Source: Acidovorax sp. NCPPB 3576
GTDB lineage: Bacteria; Pseudomonadota; Gammaproteobacteria; Burkholderiales; Burkholderiaceae_C
Direction of reading: 5' to 3'
Assembly (NCBI RefSeq): GCF_028473605.1
Contig: NZ_CP097267.1
Span: forward strand, 3,030,501-3,094,500
DNA length: 64,000 nucleotides
The notes under the pieces are model-generated. The model was not told where the DNA came from. It searched no databases and saw only the letters and a list, made by a program, of their open reading frames with translations. Numbering within the stretch: the stretch's first letter is position 1; each line of letters starts with the position of its first letter. The translations under genes and the position numbers were made by a program. Of this stretch, positions 10,401-19,232 are shown piece after piece.

Positions 10401-11173
10401 GTGCCTTGCTCGATGCGCGCAGGCATTCCGGGTGGCAGGTAGGCCAGAAACGGCTGCAGATCCAGCCCCTTGAACCGCAGCGTGGCTTCGGTGTCCCGGC
10501 TGTCCAGGAAGGGCGTGCTCTGGGCTCCGGTCGTGAAAGCCGTCCCATTGAGTTCAAAAGCCAGATGGGGGGCCACCTTCACGGCGCGGTCCGCCGGCCG
10601 ATTGCTCAGGAAGGGAACACTCAGGGTGAATCCCCGCACGGTATGGACCCGCTTTTGCGGCGCGTCGCCGAAATCCACTGCTCCATCCCGCACCACGATG
10701 TTGTAGAGCGAAAATCGCTGAGGCTCCGCCGCGGTTGAAGGTGCCGGCGCCGAAGTTCCCGGCAGCTTTTTCAGCAGATCATCGACGTCGGTGTGGTTTG
10801 CCGACGTGCGCGCCACGCGCAATGTGGGCCCGTCCACCTCCAGCGCGTCGATCACCGGTGCCAGATGCCAAAGGGACTGCAGCTCTGCATCTATATAGAG
10901 GCGCCTAATTTCCAGCTGGGGCTCTTTGCCCGAAGAGTCTGCCGCCATTCTCAGATCACGCAGTTCCAGCTCCAGGGTCCACGGCTTGAAATCGATCTGT
11001 CCCACCGAAAGCTCTCTGCCCAGTTGCGCCGACACCCTGGTATGCAGGACATGGCGGAGCGCTGGCGGAACCAATGCCCAAGCGAGCGCCCAGAGAGCCA
11101 GCCAAGCCAACACAGCCCACGCCAAGCGGCGCAGCCAGGGATTTGTTTTGATCGAGAGCGCTTTCAGGGGCAC
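7421..11173 (-). CDS. DUF748/AsmA-like envelope protein
   Basis: A 1250-residue protein with one N-terminal membrane helix (about 15-37) and a long periplasmic part of repeated beta-strand modules containing the DUF748 region. The last 170 residues hold an OmpA-like segment (SFAPGSAALDDEA...VEGHA). AsmA-type proteins of this architecture are thought to help lipid transport or assembly between the two membranes; for DUF748 this is inference by family. The start codon is GTG at 11173. It ends 262 bp before the DUF349 gene, which runs in the same direction. The intervening DNA holds no gene I can support. Confidence 0.85.
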   Translation of the reverse strand: MPLKALSIKTNPWLRRLAWAVLAWLALWALAWALVPPALRHVLHTRVSAQLGRELSVGQIDFKPWTLELELRDLRMAADSSGKEPQLEIRRLYIDAELQSLWHLAPVIDALEVDGPTLRVARTSANHTDVDDLLKKLPGTSAPAPSTAAEPQRFSLYNIVVRDGAVDFGDAPQKRVHTVRGFTLSVPFLSNRPADRAVKVAPHLAFELNGTAFTTGAQSTPFLDSRDTEATLRFKGLDLQPFLAYLPPGMPARIEQGTLDADLRLAFQKQSEPALSVSGVVQIHGARLSDPQGGQLLSFDVATAHLAALQPFQRKVHLTSLEWRGPHAMVRRDRDGRMAWLGDSVQGPGTTKNENPSVPSAPWDVVVDRVRVHGGQVDWLDESATAPTRISARDLRIHVTRLALPLSKPVQFIADAKLSSEEGGDAATLSLQGQVQSQSGSVAVSARGWPIGMARPYLAYALQPKLNGTLDSDFGVAWNGTALAAKIAKLSVDRVELACAAGRDCPASAATGLALRNNAAWVEIGRIEMQDALIRMPQRTVTVARVATSQPKVRLERNGEGRWMLERWLVQASDSSGINRMPVTPGTLPADPPGWDLQLDEVSMEGGALAFNDAAKAQPVAVLVDAFQMRAKGFAWPAKAGASPMPLQLSARLGSGRSDPGSLAYEGTVQLAPMLVQGKVQASRLPLHPFEPYVDHPMAVDVVRALGSFNGDVRYAAQKEGPSVGVRGNAALEDVRVRALPVSLPAPGSRDGSASVRAEELLNWKSLALQGMELSLSPGKPTVFDIKETALSDFFARIIVQPNGRINLQDLARPAQGQPGVPATGAVSPGIASVDALQATPQDVTPSMAPVIRLGPTVLTGGSVRFTDSFVRPNYSADLSELNGRLGPFASAPPVGGSEPAMADLQLRGRAQGSASLDITGRLNPLAKPLALDIQGRMRDLELPPLSPYSIKYAGHGIERGKLSMDINYRVLPDGQLTASNKLVLNQLRFGEPVDGAPASLPVRLAVALLADRNGVIDVELPINGSLNDPEFRLGPVIFRAVGNLVMKAITSPFSLLAGWMGGSSELDRVSFAPGSAALDDEARKTLDKIGQALWERPGLNMTVEGHAQRDVEQEGWKRAQLQARVMAQARRMAVRGDRTLRESEALAPDSQEYADSLKEVYRRADIAKPRNLVGMAKEMSVPEMEALLLANMVLPEDAMRELAQARAVAVRDYLAGRQVALNRLFVGAPKMDSESTNASPHAELTLSTR

Positions 11174-11249
11174 ATCAGAGTCCGGTTTTCATTGCACAGA
11201 TCATAGGATTCGAGCAGAAAACGGCCGGCGCAACATGTAACCAGACGCA

Positions 11250-11290
11250 AAAAAGAAAGCCCGGTGGGATCTGAAGATCCACACCGGGCT
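11250..11290 (-). terminator. Strong terminator on the minus strand
   Basis: A long stem (11258-11271 with 11276-11290, one bulged A) around a TGAA loop, followed on the minus strand by a T-rich tract (TTTCTTTT). It sits upstream of the DUF748 gene, so it must end a transcript coming from 11300-11640 on the minus strand, where no normal gene is annotated. Confidence 0.75.
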
Positions 11291-11646
11291 GGACGGCTGA
11301 CACAAAGGTCTTTTGCCATCATTTGCACCATGGAGTTTGAACGTCCAAGGGGCAGGAGGCAAGGTATTGCCTCCGGGGTCTGCCTTGGAAGTTCGGCCAG
11401 TCACCTTCAATGCACTGCATGCTTTTGGAGGGCGGCTCCGCTTCGTCCGGCGATGCCTGAATCAATCAGGCAAGTCCACTTTAGCCAAGTTGATGGATGA
11501 CCACAAGCTGGATTTTCAATCGCTTCACACGCCTCGATTGCATTCAGCACCATCGCCTGGGCAAAGGGGTAACGCAGGGTAATGCAAAGGTGCAGTTCAG
11601 CCCTATAAACCTGTGTTTCCTAACAGATTTTTAAGATCAAATTCAT
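11291..11646 (-). other. Gene-free stretch with a large hairpin and an unstarted reading frame
   Basis: No confident gene lies here. On the minus strand there is a long hairpin (11345-11388: inner arm 55-62 with 67-74, outer arm CCAAGG..CAG with CTGCCTTGG) and, further upstream, a protein-like frame that has no start codon until ATG at 11553 (48 residues, ending at 11407) but stays open back to a stop near 11620. The frame contains MVLNAIEACEAIENP and reads like a real helix. A TTG frame overlapping its stop runs through the terminator and is unlikely. Together with the terminator this could be a small RNA gene or a decayed gene. Confidence 0.35.
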
Positions 11647-11698
11647 CTAACAAAGACGTTTGTTAGTATTGACTCTGTATTAAGAGCCCTCCTAGAAT
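11647..11698 (+). promoter_or_regulatory. Promoter with overlapping palindrome, upstream of transglycosylase
   Basis: TTGACT at 11669-11674 and TAGAAT at 11693-11698 with an 18-base spacer form a good sigma-70 promoter. Just upstream is a perfect inverted repeat, CTAACAAA-gacg-TTTGTTAG (11647-11666), and a further half-site-like CTAACAGA near 11620. The position suggests an operator for a dimeric regulator. The leader to the gene at 11890 is about 185 bases and starts with a small CCCCG/CGGGG hairpin. Confidence 0.55.
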
Positions 11699-11889
11699 CC
11701 GCGAGCCCCGAAAAACGGGGTTGACGATTTTCCATCCGCTGCCGATCCCGGCTAAGTCAGTTCGGTCATTGAACGCTCTCCGGAGGCAATGCGAACCTGA
11801 TGGCGTACCAATCCAGGCGAGATGCCTGGCACGGCCTGGCCCCTTGTGGGCCACCTTGCTCAGGCCTCGACTCAGAAAGGAAAAGCTAC

Positions 11890-12750
11890 ATGACAGCGTT
11901 AGGAACAGTGGTCACCGGAGCGCGAACGTTCGCATCCGATGTGATCGACGGTTTTTTTGAAATCACCCACAGCAGCTTTGCACTCCTCGGCCTGGCTGTC
12001 GCTTTTGCCGTCATCACCCTGACCGCACGTCCCGACCTGCGCCAGACCGGAGAAGAAAAGCTGATGGGCTGGCTGCAAGCCCGACAGGTCGCGGTCATGG
12101 GTACGCCCATCGAGCCCGAAGCCAGCGAGCGCGCCACCGCGAGCAATCCGAAAGAACTCCCCAAAGAACAAGCCGCTGTCACCTACTGGCTCAGCAAGAA
12201 GTACCGCGTGGCGCCAGAGCCTTTGGCGGTGTTGGTGGCCGAGGCCTATGAAATCGGCGGCAAGACCAAGCTGGACCCCACGTTGATCCTGTCGATCATG
12301 GCAGTGGAATCGAGCTTCAACCCCTTTGCCCAGAGCGCGGTGGGTGCCCAGGGCCTGATGCAGGTCATGACGAACGTGCACACCGACAAGTACCAGAATT
12401 TCGGTGGCCATTTCGCGGCATTCGATCCGGTCAGCAATCTGCGGGTGGGCGTGAAGGTGCTGCAGGAATGCATCACCCGCGCCGGCTCATTGGAAGGCGG
12501 CCTGCGCTACTACGTGGGCGCTGCGAACCTGCCGGACGATGGCGGGTACGCTGCCAAGGTCCTGGCCGAGCACTTCCGCCTGCGCCAGGTGGCCAGCGGC
12601 CGGTCGGTGCCCTTGCAACCTCCCGCACCGGCCGCTCCGCCGATGCTCTCGACGCAGGCGCCCGCACAGGCCGTCCCCGCCAAGGCTCCGGCCGAGGCAG
12701 AGGCCCCCAAAGCCAGCGCCGACAAGGTGGCGCTTCTCTCCGACCTTTGA
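11890..12750 (+). CDS. Membrane-anchored lytic transglycosylase (SLT domain)
   Basis: A 286-residue protein: one membrane helix near residues 28-46, then a goose-lysozyme-like SLT domain (about 125-235) with the motif IMAVESSFNPFAQS holding catalytic Glu140, followed by VGAQGLMQVM. The C-terminal 50 residues are Ala/Pro-rich. Such enzymes cleave the MurNAc-GlcNAc bond of peptidoglycan in the periplasm, forming 1,6-anhydroMurNAc. The start at 11890 is supported by AAGGA at the right distance; a longer frame to 11800 lacks a site. It is transcribed from the promoter at 11669-11698. Confidence 0.88.
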   Translation: MTALGTVVTGARTFASDVIDGFFEITHSSFALLGLAVAFAVITLTARPDLRQTGEEKLMGWLQARQVAVMGTPIEPEASERATASNPKELPKEQAAVTYWLSKKYRVAPEPLAVLVAEAYEIGGKTKLDPTLILSIMAVESSFNPFAQSAVGAQGLMQVMTNVHTDKYQNFGGHFAAFDPVSNLRVGVKVLQECITRAGSLEGGLRYYVGAANLPDDGGYAAKVLAEHFRLRQVASGRSVPLQPPAPAAPPMLSTQAPAQAVPAKAPAEAEAPKASADKVALLSDL

Positions 12751-12829
12751 GCCCGCGGCGCCAGACACGGCATCGCATCGATTCACCAAGAGGCGCTGGG
12801 CTGCGGGCCCGTTTCTGTCAGCTACACTC

Positions 12830-12976
12830 GCGGGGTACGCAACTGGCGATAGGCGCGGCACTCTACTGCCGCCGCTGACGTGGAAACCGACAGGGGTTCA
12901 CCCCCTGTGAACCACTGGGGAGCGTGCCGCACGGGCTGAAAGGCCTGCTGTGTTCCGCCGTTCGCCTGGGCAGCCC
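12830..12976 (+). ncRNA. ZTP (pfl-type) riboswitch upstream of glyA
   Basis: The 262-bp gap before glyA contains the hallmark elements of the pfl/ZTP aptamer in order: ACTGGCGATAGG (12842-12853), an inserted stem region with a strong AGGGG/CCCCT hairpin, then ACCACTGGGGAGCG (12911-12924) and, after a variable joining region, CGCCTGGGCAG (12964-12974). ZTP riboswitches sense the purine intermediate ZMP/ZTP, which builds up when 10-formyl-THF is short, and control one-carbon genes such as glyA. A CCCTT/AAGGG hairpin just before the ribosome-binding site of glyA could be the expression platform. Identification is by memory of the consensus; no covariance search was run. Confidence 0.72.
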
Positions 12977-13012
12977 TTGTTTCAAGGGACACCAGTTCAT
13001 AGGACTGCCAAC

Positions 13013-14257
13013 ATGTACCAACGCAATATCCTCGTCAGCCAGGCCGACCCTGAAATCTGGGCCGCCATCCAGGCCGAAAACGTTCGCCAGGAACAGCACA
13101 TCGAGCTGATCGCCAGCGAAAACTACGCCTCCCCGGCCGTCATGGCCGCCCAGGGCTCGCAGCTCACCAACAAGTACGCCGAAGGCTACCCCGGCAAGCG
13201 CTACTACGGCGGCTGCGAAAATGTGGACGTGGTCGAGCAACTGGCCATCGACCGCGTGAAGAAGCTCTTCGGTGCCGAAGCCGCCAACGTGCAGCCCAAC
13301 TCCGGCTCGCAGGCCAACCAGGCCGTGCTCCTGGCCTTCCTCAAGCCCGGCGACACCATTCTCGGCATGAGCCTGGCCGAAGGCGGCCACTTGACGCACG
13401 GCATGCCGCTGAACATGAGCGGCAAGTGGTTCAACATCGTCTCGTACGGCCTCAACGAAAAAGAAGAGATCGACTACGACGCGCTGGAAGCCAAGGCCCG
13501 CGAACACAAACCCAAGCTGATCATCGCCGGCGCATCGGCCTATTCCCTGCGCATCGACTTCGAGCGCTTTGCAAAGATCGCCAAGGAAATCGGCGCGATC
13601 TTCTGGGTGGACATTGCCCATTACGCCGGCCTGGTGGTTGCAGGGCAATACCCCAACCCGGTGCCCCATGCCGACGTGGTCACCTCCACCACGCACAAGA
13701 GCCTGCGCGGCCCGCGCGGCGGCATCATCCTGATGAAGTCCGAACACGAGAAGGCCATCAACAGCGCCATCTTCCCGGGCCTGCAAGGCGGCCCGCTGGA
13801 ACACGTGATCGCGGCCAAGGCCGTGGCCTTCAAGGAAGCGCTGGAGCCGGGCTTCAAGGCCTACCAGGAACAGGTCGCCAAGAACGCCATCGTGTTCGCC
13901 GAGACGCTGATCGAGCGCGGCCTGCGCATCGTGAGCGGCCGCACCGAAAGCCACGTGATGCTGGTGGATCTGCGCGCCAAGGGCATCACCGGCAAGGAAG
14001 CCGAAGCCGCTCTGGGCAACGCCCACATCACCATCAACAAGAACTCGATCCCGAACGACCCCGAAAAGCCGATGGTGACCAGCGGCATCCGCGTGGGAAC
14101 GCCGGCGATCACGACGCGCGGCTTCAAGGAAGAGGAAACGCGCCTGACAGCCAACCTGCTGGCCGACGTGCTGGACAACCCGCGCGACGAAGCCAACCTG
14201 GCCGCCGTGCGGGCCAAGGTGCATGCGCTGACCTCGCGCTTTCCGGTTTACGGCTGA
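13013..14257 (+). CDS. glyA: Serine hydroxymethyltransferase
   Basis: A 414-residue fold-type I PLP enzyme that interconverts serine plus THF and glycine plus 5,10-methylene-THF, the main source of one-carbon units. The PLP lysine is Lys229 in [14 protein letters not shown]; the GSQANQ substrate loop and the AGASAY strand are present, and length is normal. The ATG at 13013 has AGGA 8-9 bases upstream and directly follows the riboswitch region. A longer open frame upstream (from 12950) would run through the riboswitch and is rejected. nrdR follows 116 bp downstream, a pairing common in related bacteria. Confidence 0.97.
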   Translation: MYQRNILVSQADPEIWAAIQAENVRQEQHIELIASENYASPAVMAAQGSQLTNKYAEGYPGKRYYGGCENVDVVEQLAIDRVKKLFGAEAANVQPNSGSQANQAVLLAFLKPGDTILGMSLAEGGHLTHGMPLNMSGKWFNIVSYGLNEKEEIDYDALEAKAREHKPKLIIAGASAYSLRIDFERFAKIAKEIGAIFWVDIAHYAGLVVAGQYPNPVPHADVVTSTTHKSLRGPRGGIILMKSEHEKAINSAIFPGLQGGPLEHVIAAKAVAFKEALEPGFKAYQEQVAKNAIVFAETLIERGLRIVSGRTESHVMLVDLRAKGITGKEAEAALGNAHITINKNSIPNDPEKPMVTSGIRVGTPAITTRGFKEEETRLTANLLADVLDNPRDEANLAAVRAKVHALTSRFPVYG

Positions 14258-14373
14258 GCAATGCCCTTCTCTCCGCTCAGCGCCGTCTGCCCTCGCCAAA
14301 CCGGGGCAGCACGGGTGCTGGCGCCAGCCCGCTTATCAATGTTTGCCGGCATCCTTGAAAAAGGGGCCCTCCG

Positions 14374-14823
14374 ATGAAGTGCCCCTTCTGCAGCCATCCT
14401 GAAACCCAGGTGGTGGAGACGCGGGTGGCCGAGGACGGAGATTTCGTGCGCCGCCGCCGCCAGTGCGGCGCGTGCGACAAACGCTTTACCACCTACGAGC
14501 GGCCGGAAGTCAATTTTCCGTCGATCGCGAAGAAGGACGGCCGGCGCATCGAATACGAGCGGGCCAAGCTGCTGGCCTCGTTCAACCTGGCGCTGCGCAA
14601 GCGCCCGGTCAGCACGGTGCAGATCGACAGTGCCATCGAGCGCATCGAGGAAACGCTGCTCAACCTGGGGCAGCGCGAAGTGCCGTCCCACCAGATCGGC
14701 GAGTGGGTGATGCGCGAACTCAAAAAACTCGACAAGGTGGCCTACATCCGCTTTGCCAGCGTGTACCGCAGCTTCGAGGACATCGACGACTTTCGCGCGC
14801 TGGTGGACGAAGTGCGCAAGTAG
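14374..14823 (+). CDS. nrdR: Transcriptional repressor NrdR
   Basis: A 149-residue regulator of ribonucleotide reductase genes. The N-terminal zinc ribbon has Cys pairs CPFC (3-6) and CGAC (31-34) followed by the RFTTYER signature; the ATP-cone domain that senses ATP/dATP occupies about residues 49-139. It binds NrdR boxes in nrd promoters when dATP is bound. The protein is complete and of standard size. Its place after glyA links nucleotide and one-carbon genes. Confidence 0.96.
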   Translation: MKCPFCSHPETQVVETRVAEDGDFVRRRRQCGACDKRFTTYERPEVNFPSIAKKDGRRIEYERAKLLASFNLALRKRPVSTVQIDSAIERIEETLLNLGQREVPSHQIGEWVMRELKKLDKVAYIRFASVYRSFEDIDDFRALVDEVRK

Positions 14824-14846
14824 CGTCAGGCCGCACAGGCCTTGCA

Positions 14847-14904
14847 GGTCTTTCAGGCCTGCACCGCAGGTCCATCATGTGGCGGCAGCTATTAATTCAA
14901 TAGC
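14847..14904 (-). repeat. Dispersed palindromic repeat, copy a
   Basis: The core is GCTATTaattcAATAGC (14888-14904). On the minus strand the tail holds GCCGCC and GCAGGCCT, as in other copies. It lies in the gap after nrdR (14824-15039), which shows nothing else. Confidence 0.6.
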
Positions 14905-15039
14905 AAGCAGAATGGCGCGCTGTCTGACAAGGCGAGCGACCGCGTGGCCGCTTCAGCGTTCTAAACTGGACCGCTTCGTCTGCCGAGGCGGCTTTCGCGC
15001 CCGGCTCGCCCGTCACGATCCGCCCTTCGCCTTCGCTCC

Positions 15040-17397
15040 ATGGAATCCCAGCCACCGATTTCCACCCCACCGATCTCGCCCATTCCCAAGACCACCACGG
15101 GGCATGTCCACCGCCACACGTGGCAGTTCTTTCGCGCCGGTGGCGTGGATCAGGTCACCATCCACACGGGCGCCGACATCGCCCACTTGGCCGAACTGGA
15201 CCAGAAGCTCTGGGTGGCGCTGGCCTGCCCCACGCGCGGCATCGAGTTCGACCCGCGCACGCTGGACCTGATCGACACCGACAAGGACGCCCGCATCCGC
15301 CCGCCGGAACTGCTCGCGGCCTGCGCCTGGGCCTGCGCCCGGCTGGCCGACCCCGACCTGCTGGCCCAGCCGGCCGATGCGCTGGACCTGGACGCCATCG
15401 ACGCCACCACGGACGAGGGCGCTGCGCTCGTGGCGCAGGCCCGGCGCATCCTCGCGCTGGCCGACCAGCCCGATGCCACCGCCATCACGCTGGCCCAGGT
15501 GCTGGAGCGCAGCGAACAGCTGAGCGCCATGCGCTTCAACGGCGATGGAGCGATCACGCCGGACACGGCGCAGGACGACACACAGACGCGGGAGGCGATC
15601 CAGCAGATCATCGCCACGCACGGCAGCGTGCCCATCGAGCAAAAGCCGGTGAAGGGCATCGCCCAGGAGGCGCTGCCCGGGGTGGACCGCGACCATGCCG
15701 AGGCCTTCTTTGCCGAGGTGGCGAAATGGCATGCCTGGTCGGCCCAGGTCGGCGACCGCACGGCCGGGCTGGCGCTCGGTGAGCGCACGCTCGCCGCCAC
15801 GCAGGCGATGAACGCGGTGCGGCACAAGATCGACGATTTCTTCGCGCGCTCCCGGCTGGCCGCCTACGACCCGCGGGCCGCAGCGGCGCTCAACCCCACG
15901 GCAGAGGAATATGCGGCCATGGCTGGCGTCGATCTGGATGCATCGTCCCCCGCGGTGGCCGCCCTGCCCTTGGCGCCGATCACGCCCCACGGACCCCTGC
16001 CGATGGCGCGTGGCACCAACCCCGCCTGGGCCCAGGCGCTGCAGACGTTCCGGGAAAAAGCCGTGGAGCCGCTGCTTGGCCGCCCAGCCGAGGCGCTGAC
16101 CGAAAAAGAGTGGGAGCAGGTGCAAAAGGCCCTGGCGCCATGCCAGCAATGGCTGGCCGACAAGCCGCTCACGAAGCTAGAGACGCTCAAGGACGACGCC
16201 ATCCGCCAGTTGCATGAGAGCAGCGTGCGCGAGCGCGTGATGGCCCTGATCGACCAGGACGAGGCCGAGAAGGCGCACAACACGCAGATGCTGGACCTGG
16301 AGAAGCTGCTGCGCTTTCGGCGCGACCTGCTCGTGCTGCTCAACAACTTCGTCTCGTTCTCGGCGTTCTACCAGCGCGAGGGCGCGATCTTCCAGGCCGG
16401 CACGCTGTACCTGGACGCGCGCAGCTGCGATCTGACGGTGCAGGTTGCCGACGCGGGCAAGCATGCCAAGCTCGCCGGGCTGGCCAAGACCTATCTGGCC
16501 TACTGCGACTGCACGCGCAAGGGGCAGAAGATGTCCATCGTGGCGGCCTTCACGGCGGGCGACGTGGACTTTCTGTTCGTGGGACGCAACGGCGTCTTCT
16601 ACGACCGGCAGGGCCACGACTGGGACGCCACCATCACCAAGCTGATCGAGAACCCGACCAGCATCGCGCAGGCGTTCTTCTCGCCCTACAAGAAGTTCGT
16701 GCGCATGATCGAAGAGCAGGTGGCCAAGCGGGCCTCGGCCAGCGATGCGCGGGTGGAAAAATCGCTGGGCGCCACGGCCGGGCAATTGGCCAACACGCCG
16801 CTGAAGGCCGGCGGCACCACGCCCGCCGCCTCCACCGTGGTGGAGCCCGGGCGCCGCACCGACGTGGGCACGGTGGCGGCGATCGGCGTGGCGCTGGGCA
16901 GCATCAGCGCGGTGCTGGTGGGCATCTTCGGCAAGTTCGTCGATCTGGGGGTGTGGATTCCGCTCGCGCTCATCGGCATCGTGCTGGCCATTTCCGGCCC
17001 GAGCATGCTGATCGCGTGGCTCAAGCTGCGCCAGCGCAGCCTGGGGCCGATCCTGGATGCGAGCGGCTGGGCCATCAATGGCCGCATGCGCATCAACACG
17101 CGGCTGGGCGGATCGCTGTCGCAGACGGCGCGGGTGCCGGCCAATGCGCGGCGGCTGCTGGACGACCCGTTCGCCGAACCGCGTCGGCCGGTGTGGCTGG
17201 CGGTGGGGGGATTGCTGGTCGTCGCCGTGCTGGCGGTGGCCGCATGGCGCTGGTACTGGCTGGAGCATGCCCTTGCTTCCGCACCTGCCGCGGCTCCCGT
17301 TGCGGCCACGGGCAGCGCTGCTGCTGTGGCAGCCCCTGGTGTGCCGGCGGCTTCGGCGCCGGTGACGCCAACCGTGCCTGCCTCGGCCGCGCGTTGA
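15040..17397 (+). CDS. Unknown membrane protein with an EF-hand-like loop
   Basis: A 785-residue protein of no recognised family. Near the N-terminus residues 79-90 read DTDKDARIRPPE, a perfect EF-hand calcium loop pattern (acidic at 1, 3, 5 and Glu at 12); a second, poorer NGDG site follows around 165. The middle is helical and charged. Two close membrane helices lie at about 608-665 and a third at 717-740, followed by an Ala/Pro tail, so the large N-terminal part is probably cytoplasmic. No clear ribosome-binding site precedes the ATG. It stands alone between nrdR and the convergent aroC. Function is unknown. Confidence 0.78.
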   Translation: MESQPPISTPPISPIPKTTTGHVHRHTWQFFRAGGVDQVTIHTGADIAHLAELDQKLWVALACPTRGIEFDPRTLDLIDTDKDARIRPPELLAACAWACARLADPDLLAQPADALDLDAIDATTDEGAALVAQARRILALADQPDATAITLAQVLERSEQLSAMRFNGDGAITPDTAQDDTQTREAIQQIIATHGSVPIEQKPVKGIAQEALPGVDRDHAEAFFAEVAKWHAWSAQVGDRTAGLALGERTLAATQAMNAVRHKIDDFFARSRLAAYDPRAAAALNPTAEEYAAMAGVDLDASSPAVAALPLAPITPHGPLPMARGTNPAWAQALQTFREKAVEPLLGRPAEALTEKEWEQVQKALAPCQQWLADKPLTKLETLKDDAIRQLHESSVRERVMALIDQDEAEKAHNTQMLDLEKLLRFRRDLLVLLNNFVSFSAFYQREGAIFQAGTLYLDARSCDLTVQVADAGKHAKLAGLAKTYLAYCDCTRKGQKMSIVAAFTAGDVDFLFVGRNGVFYDRQGHDWDATITKLIENPTSIAQAFFSPYKKFVRMIEEQVAKRASASDARVEKSLGATAGQLANTPLKAGGTTPAASTVVEPGRRTDVGTVAAIGVALGSISAVLVGIFGKFVDLGVWIPLALIGIVLAISGPSMLIAWLKLRQRSLGPILDASGWAINGRMRINTRLGGSLSQTARVPANARRLLDDPFAEPRRPVWLAVGGLLVVAVLAVAAWRWYWLEHALASAPAAAPVAATGSAAAVAAPGVPAASAPVTPTVPASAAR

Positions 17398-17453
17398 GGC
17401 GCAGGCCCGGGGACCTCAGCGCCGCGGGCGCATGTGGCCCGCGGGCTTGAGCC

Positions 17454-18551
17454 TCAGAGAAACGACGCCTGGATCGGCGGCACTGGCGGCTCGACGTCGC
17501 CGCACTGCCCTCGGTGACGCAGCGCGTGGTCCATCACGACCAGTGCCAGCAGGGCCTCGGCGATGGGCGCGGCGCGGATGCCCACGCAGGGGTCGTGCCG
17601 GCCCTTGGTGATGACCTCGGTGCTCTGGCCGTGCACATCGATGGATTCCCGCGGGCTGATGATGGAGCTGGTGGGCTTGATGGCCAGCGACACCTCGATG
17701 TCCTGCCCCGTGCTGATGCCGCCCAGCACGCCGCCCGCGTTGTTGCTGGCAAAGCCCCGGGGCGTGAGCGAATCGCCGTGCGTGGTGCCGCGCTGCGCCA
17801 CGCTGGCAAAGCCCGCGCCGATCTCCACGCCCTTGACGGCGTTCAGGCCCATCATCGCGTGGGCGATGTCGGCATCCAGCTTGTCGTAGAGCGGCTCGCC
17901 CAGGCCGACCGGCACGCCCGTGGCCTGCACACGGATGCGCGCGCCGCACGAATCGCCCGACTTGCGCAGCGCGTCCATGTAGTCCTCGTAGGCGGACACA
18001 TCGGCGACCGGCGCGAAGAACGGGTTATGGGGCACGTGGTCCCAGCTCTCAAACGGAATGGCCAGCTCGCCGACCTGCATCATGCAGGCGCGAAAGCGCA
18101 CGCCGTATTTCTCGGACAGCCACTTCTTGGCGATTGCGCCAGCGGCCACCGTGGGGGCGGTGAGCCGCGCCGACGAACGCCCGCCGCCGCGCGGGTCGCG
18201 GATGCCGAACTTGTGCCAGTAGGTGTAGTCGGCATGGCCGGGGCGAAAACTCTCGGCGATGTTGGAGTAGTCCTTGCTGCGCTGGTCGGTGTTGCGGATC
18301 AGCAGGGCGATGGGGGTGCCGGTGGTCTTGCCTTCGTACACGCCGGAGAGGATCTCGACCGTGTCGGCCTCGTTGCGCTGGGTGACGTGGCGGCTGGTGC
18401 CGGGGCGGCGTCGGTCCAGGTCGGCCTGGATGTCCGCCTCGGACAGAGGCATGCCGGGGGGGCAGCCGTCGATCACGCAGCCGATGGCTGGGCCGTGGGA
18501 TTCACCGAAGTTGGTGACTGCGAATAGGGTGCCGAGTGTGTTGCCGCTCAT
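17454..18551 (-). CDS. aroC: Chorismate synthase
   Basis: A 365-residue enzyme of the last shikimate step: it converts 5-enolpyruvylshikimate 3-phosphate to chorismate using reduced FMN without net redox change. The signatures GESHG (16-20), [13 protein letters not shown] and GGISTGQ are all present, and the length is typical. The ATG at 18551 begins [10 protein letters not shown], the conserved family N-terminus. The gene is monocistronic here, convergent with the EF-hand protein gene. Confidence 0.97.
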   Translation of the reverse strand: MSGNTLGTLFAVTNFGESHGPAIGCVIDGCPPGMPLSEADIQADLDRRRPGTSRHVTQRNEADTVEILSGVYEGKTTGTPIALLIRNTDQRSKDYSNIAESFRPGHADYTYWHKFGIRDPRGGGRSSARLTAPTVAAGAIAKKWLSEKYGVRFRACMMQVGELAIPFESWDHVPHNPFFAPVADVSAYEDYMDALRKSGDSCGARIRVQATGVPVGLGEPLYDKLDADIAHAMMGLNAVKGVEIGAGFASVAQRGTTHGDSLTPRGFASNNAGGVLGGISTGQDIEVSLAIKPTSSIISPRESIDVHGQSTEVITKGRHDPCVGIRAAPIAEALLALVVMDHALRHRGQCGDVEPPVPPIQASFL

Positions 18552-18608
18552 GGGGCGCGATTATCACAGAGGCCCGGCGCCTGCCACGATACGGCCCCAC
18601 GGCATATT

Positions 18609-18662
18609 GCTATTAAATCAATAGCTACTACCGCAATAAATACTAGGGCGACAGGCCTTTTT
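18609..18662 (+). repeat. Dispersed palindromic repeat, copy b
   Basis: Core GCTATTAAATCAATAGC (18609-18625) followed by a tail with CTAGGGCG and AGGCCTTTTT. It fills the gap between the CBS gene and aroC. Confidence 0.75.
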
Positions 18663-18678
18663 CATACCAAAGCGGCAT

Positions 18679-19134
18679 TCAGGCTGCAGGGCGGGCGTCT
18701 TCCTCGGGCCAGTCGCGGATATAGGCCTTGAGCATCTTGTTCTCAAAGTTCTGGGCGTCCACCACGGCCTTGGCCACGTCGTAGAAGCTGATCACGCCCA
18801 TGAGCATCTTCTTGTCCATGACGGGCATGTAGCGGGCGTGGCGGTTGAGCATCATGCGCCGCACCTCGTCCACGTCGGTCTCGAGCGTGCAGGTGAGCGG
18901 GGCATCGTCCATGGCGGTGCGCACGAGCAGGGTGCCGACCGAGCCGCCGTTCTTCACCACGGCCTGGATCACTTCGCGGAAAGTGAGCATGCCCACCAGG
19001 TCGCCCAGGTCCATGACCACGAGCGAGCCGATGTCCTTTTCGGACATGATTTCAGCGGCCTGGGACAGCGGCTCGTCGGCGTTGACGGTGTAGAGGGTGT
19101 TGCCTTTGACGCGAAGGATGTCGCTGACTTTCAT
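18679..19134 (-). CDS. CBS domain protein
   Basis: A 151-residue cytoplasmic protein made of two CBS domains (about 8-65 and 75-135), the kind that binds adenine nucleotides or SAM and acts as a stand-alone regulator. DIGSLVVMD-LVGMLT and HARYMPVMD-LMGVIS are the paired CBS strands. The start is set at ATG 19134 (MKVSDILR) with GGAG upstream; a longer frame to 19197 has no support. It is divergent from the sulfhydrylase gene, with about 100 bp between the starts. Confidence 0.88.
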   Translation of the reverse strand: MKVSDILRVKGNTLYTVNADEPLSQAAEIMSEKDIGSLVVMDLGDLVGMLTFREVIQAVVKNGGSVGTLLVRTAMDDAPLTCTLETDVDEVRRMMLNRHARYMPVMDKKMLMGVISFYDVAKAVVDAQNFENKMLKAYIRDWPEEDARPAA

Positions 19135-19232
19135 GGGGGAGGTCTCCGTGGTGCGCGCCAGGGCGCTGCTGGCTGAATCCTGCGCAATATAGCCCACAAT
19201 GCGGCGCTTACCCCCCTACAGAGGAGACACGG

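Noticed and set aside
11201..11410. 69-residue TTG-started minus-strand frame
   Set aside because: It reads straight through a strong terminator and has no family likeness.
11291..11420. 6S, 4.5S or tmRNA gene
   Set aside because: The hairpin made me check, but conserved parts of those RNAs are missing.
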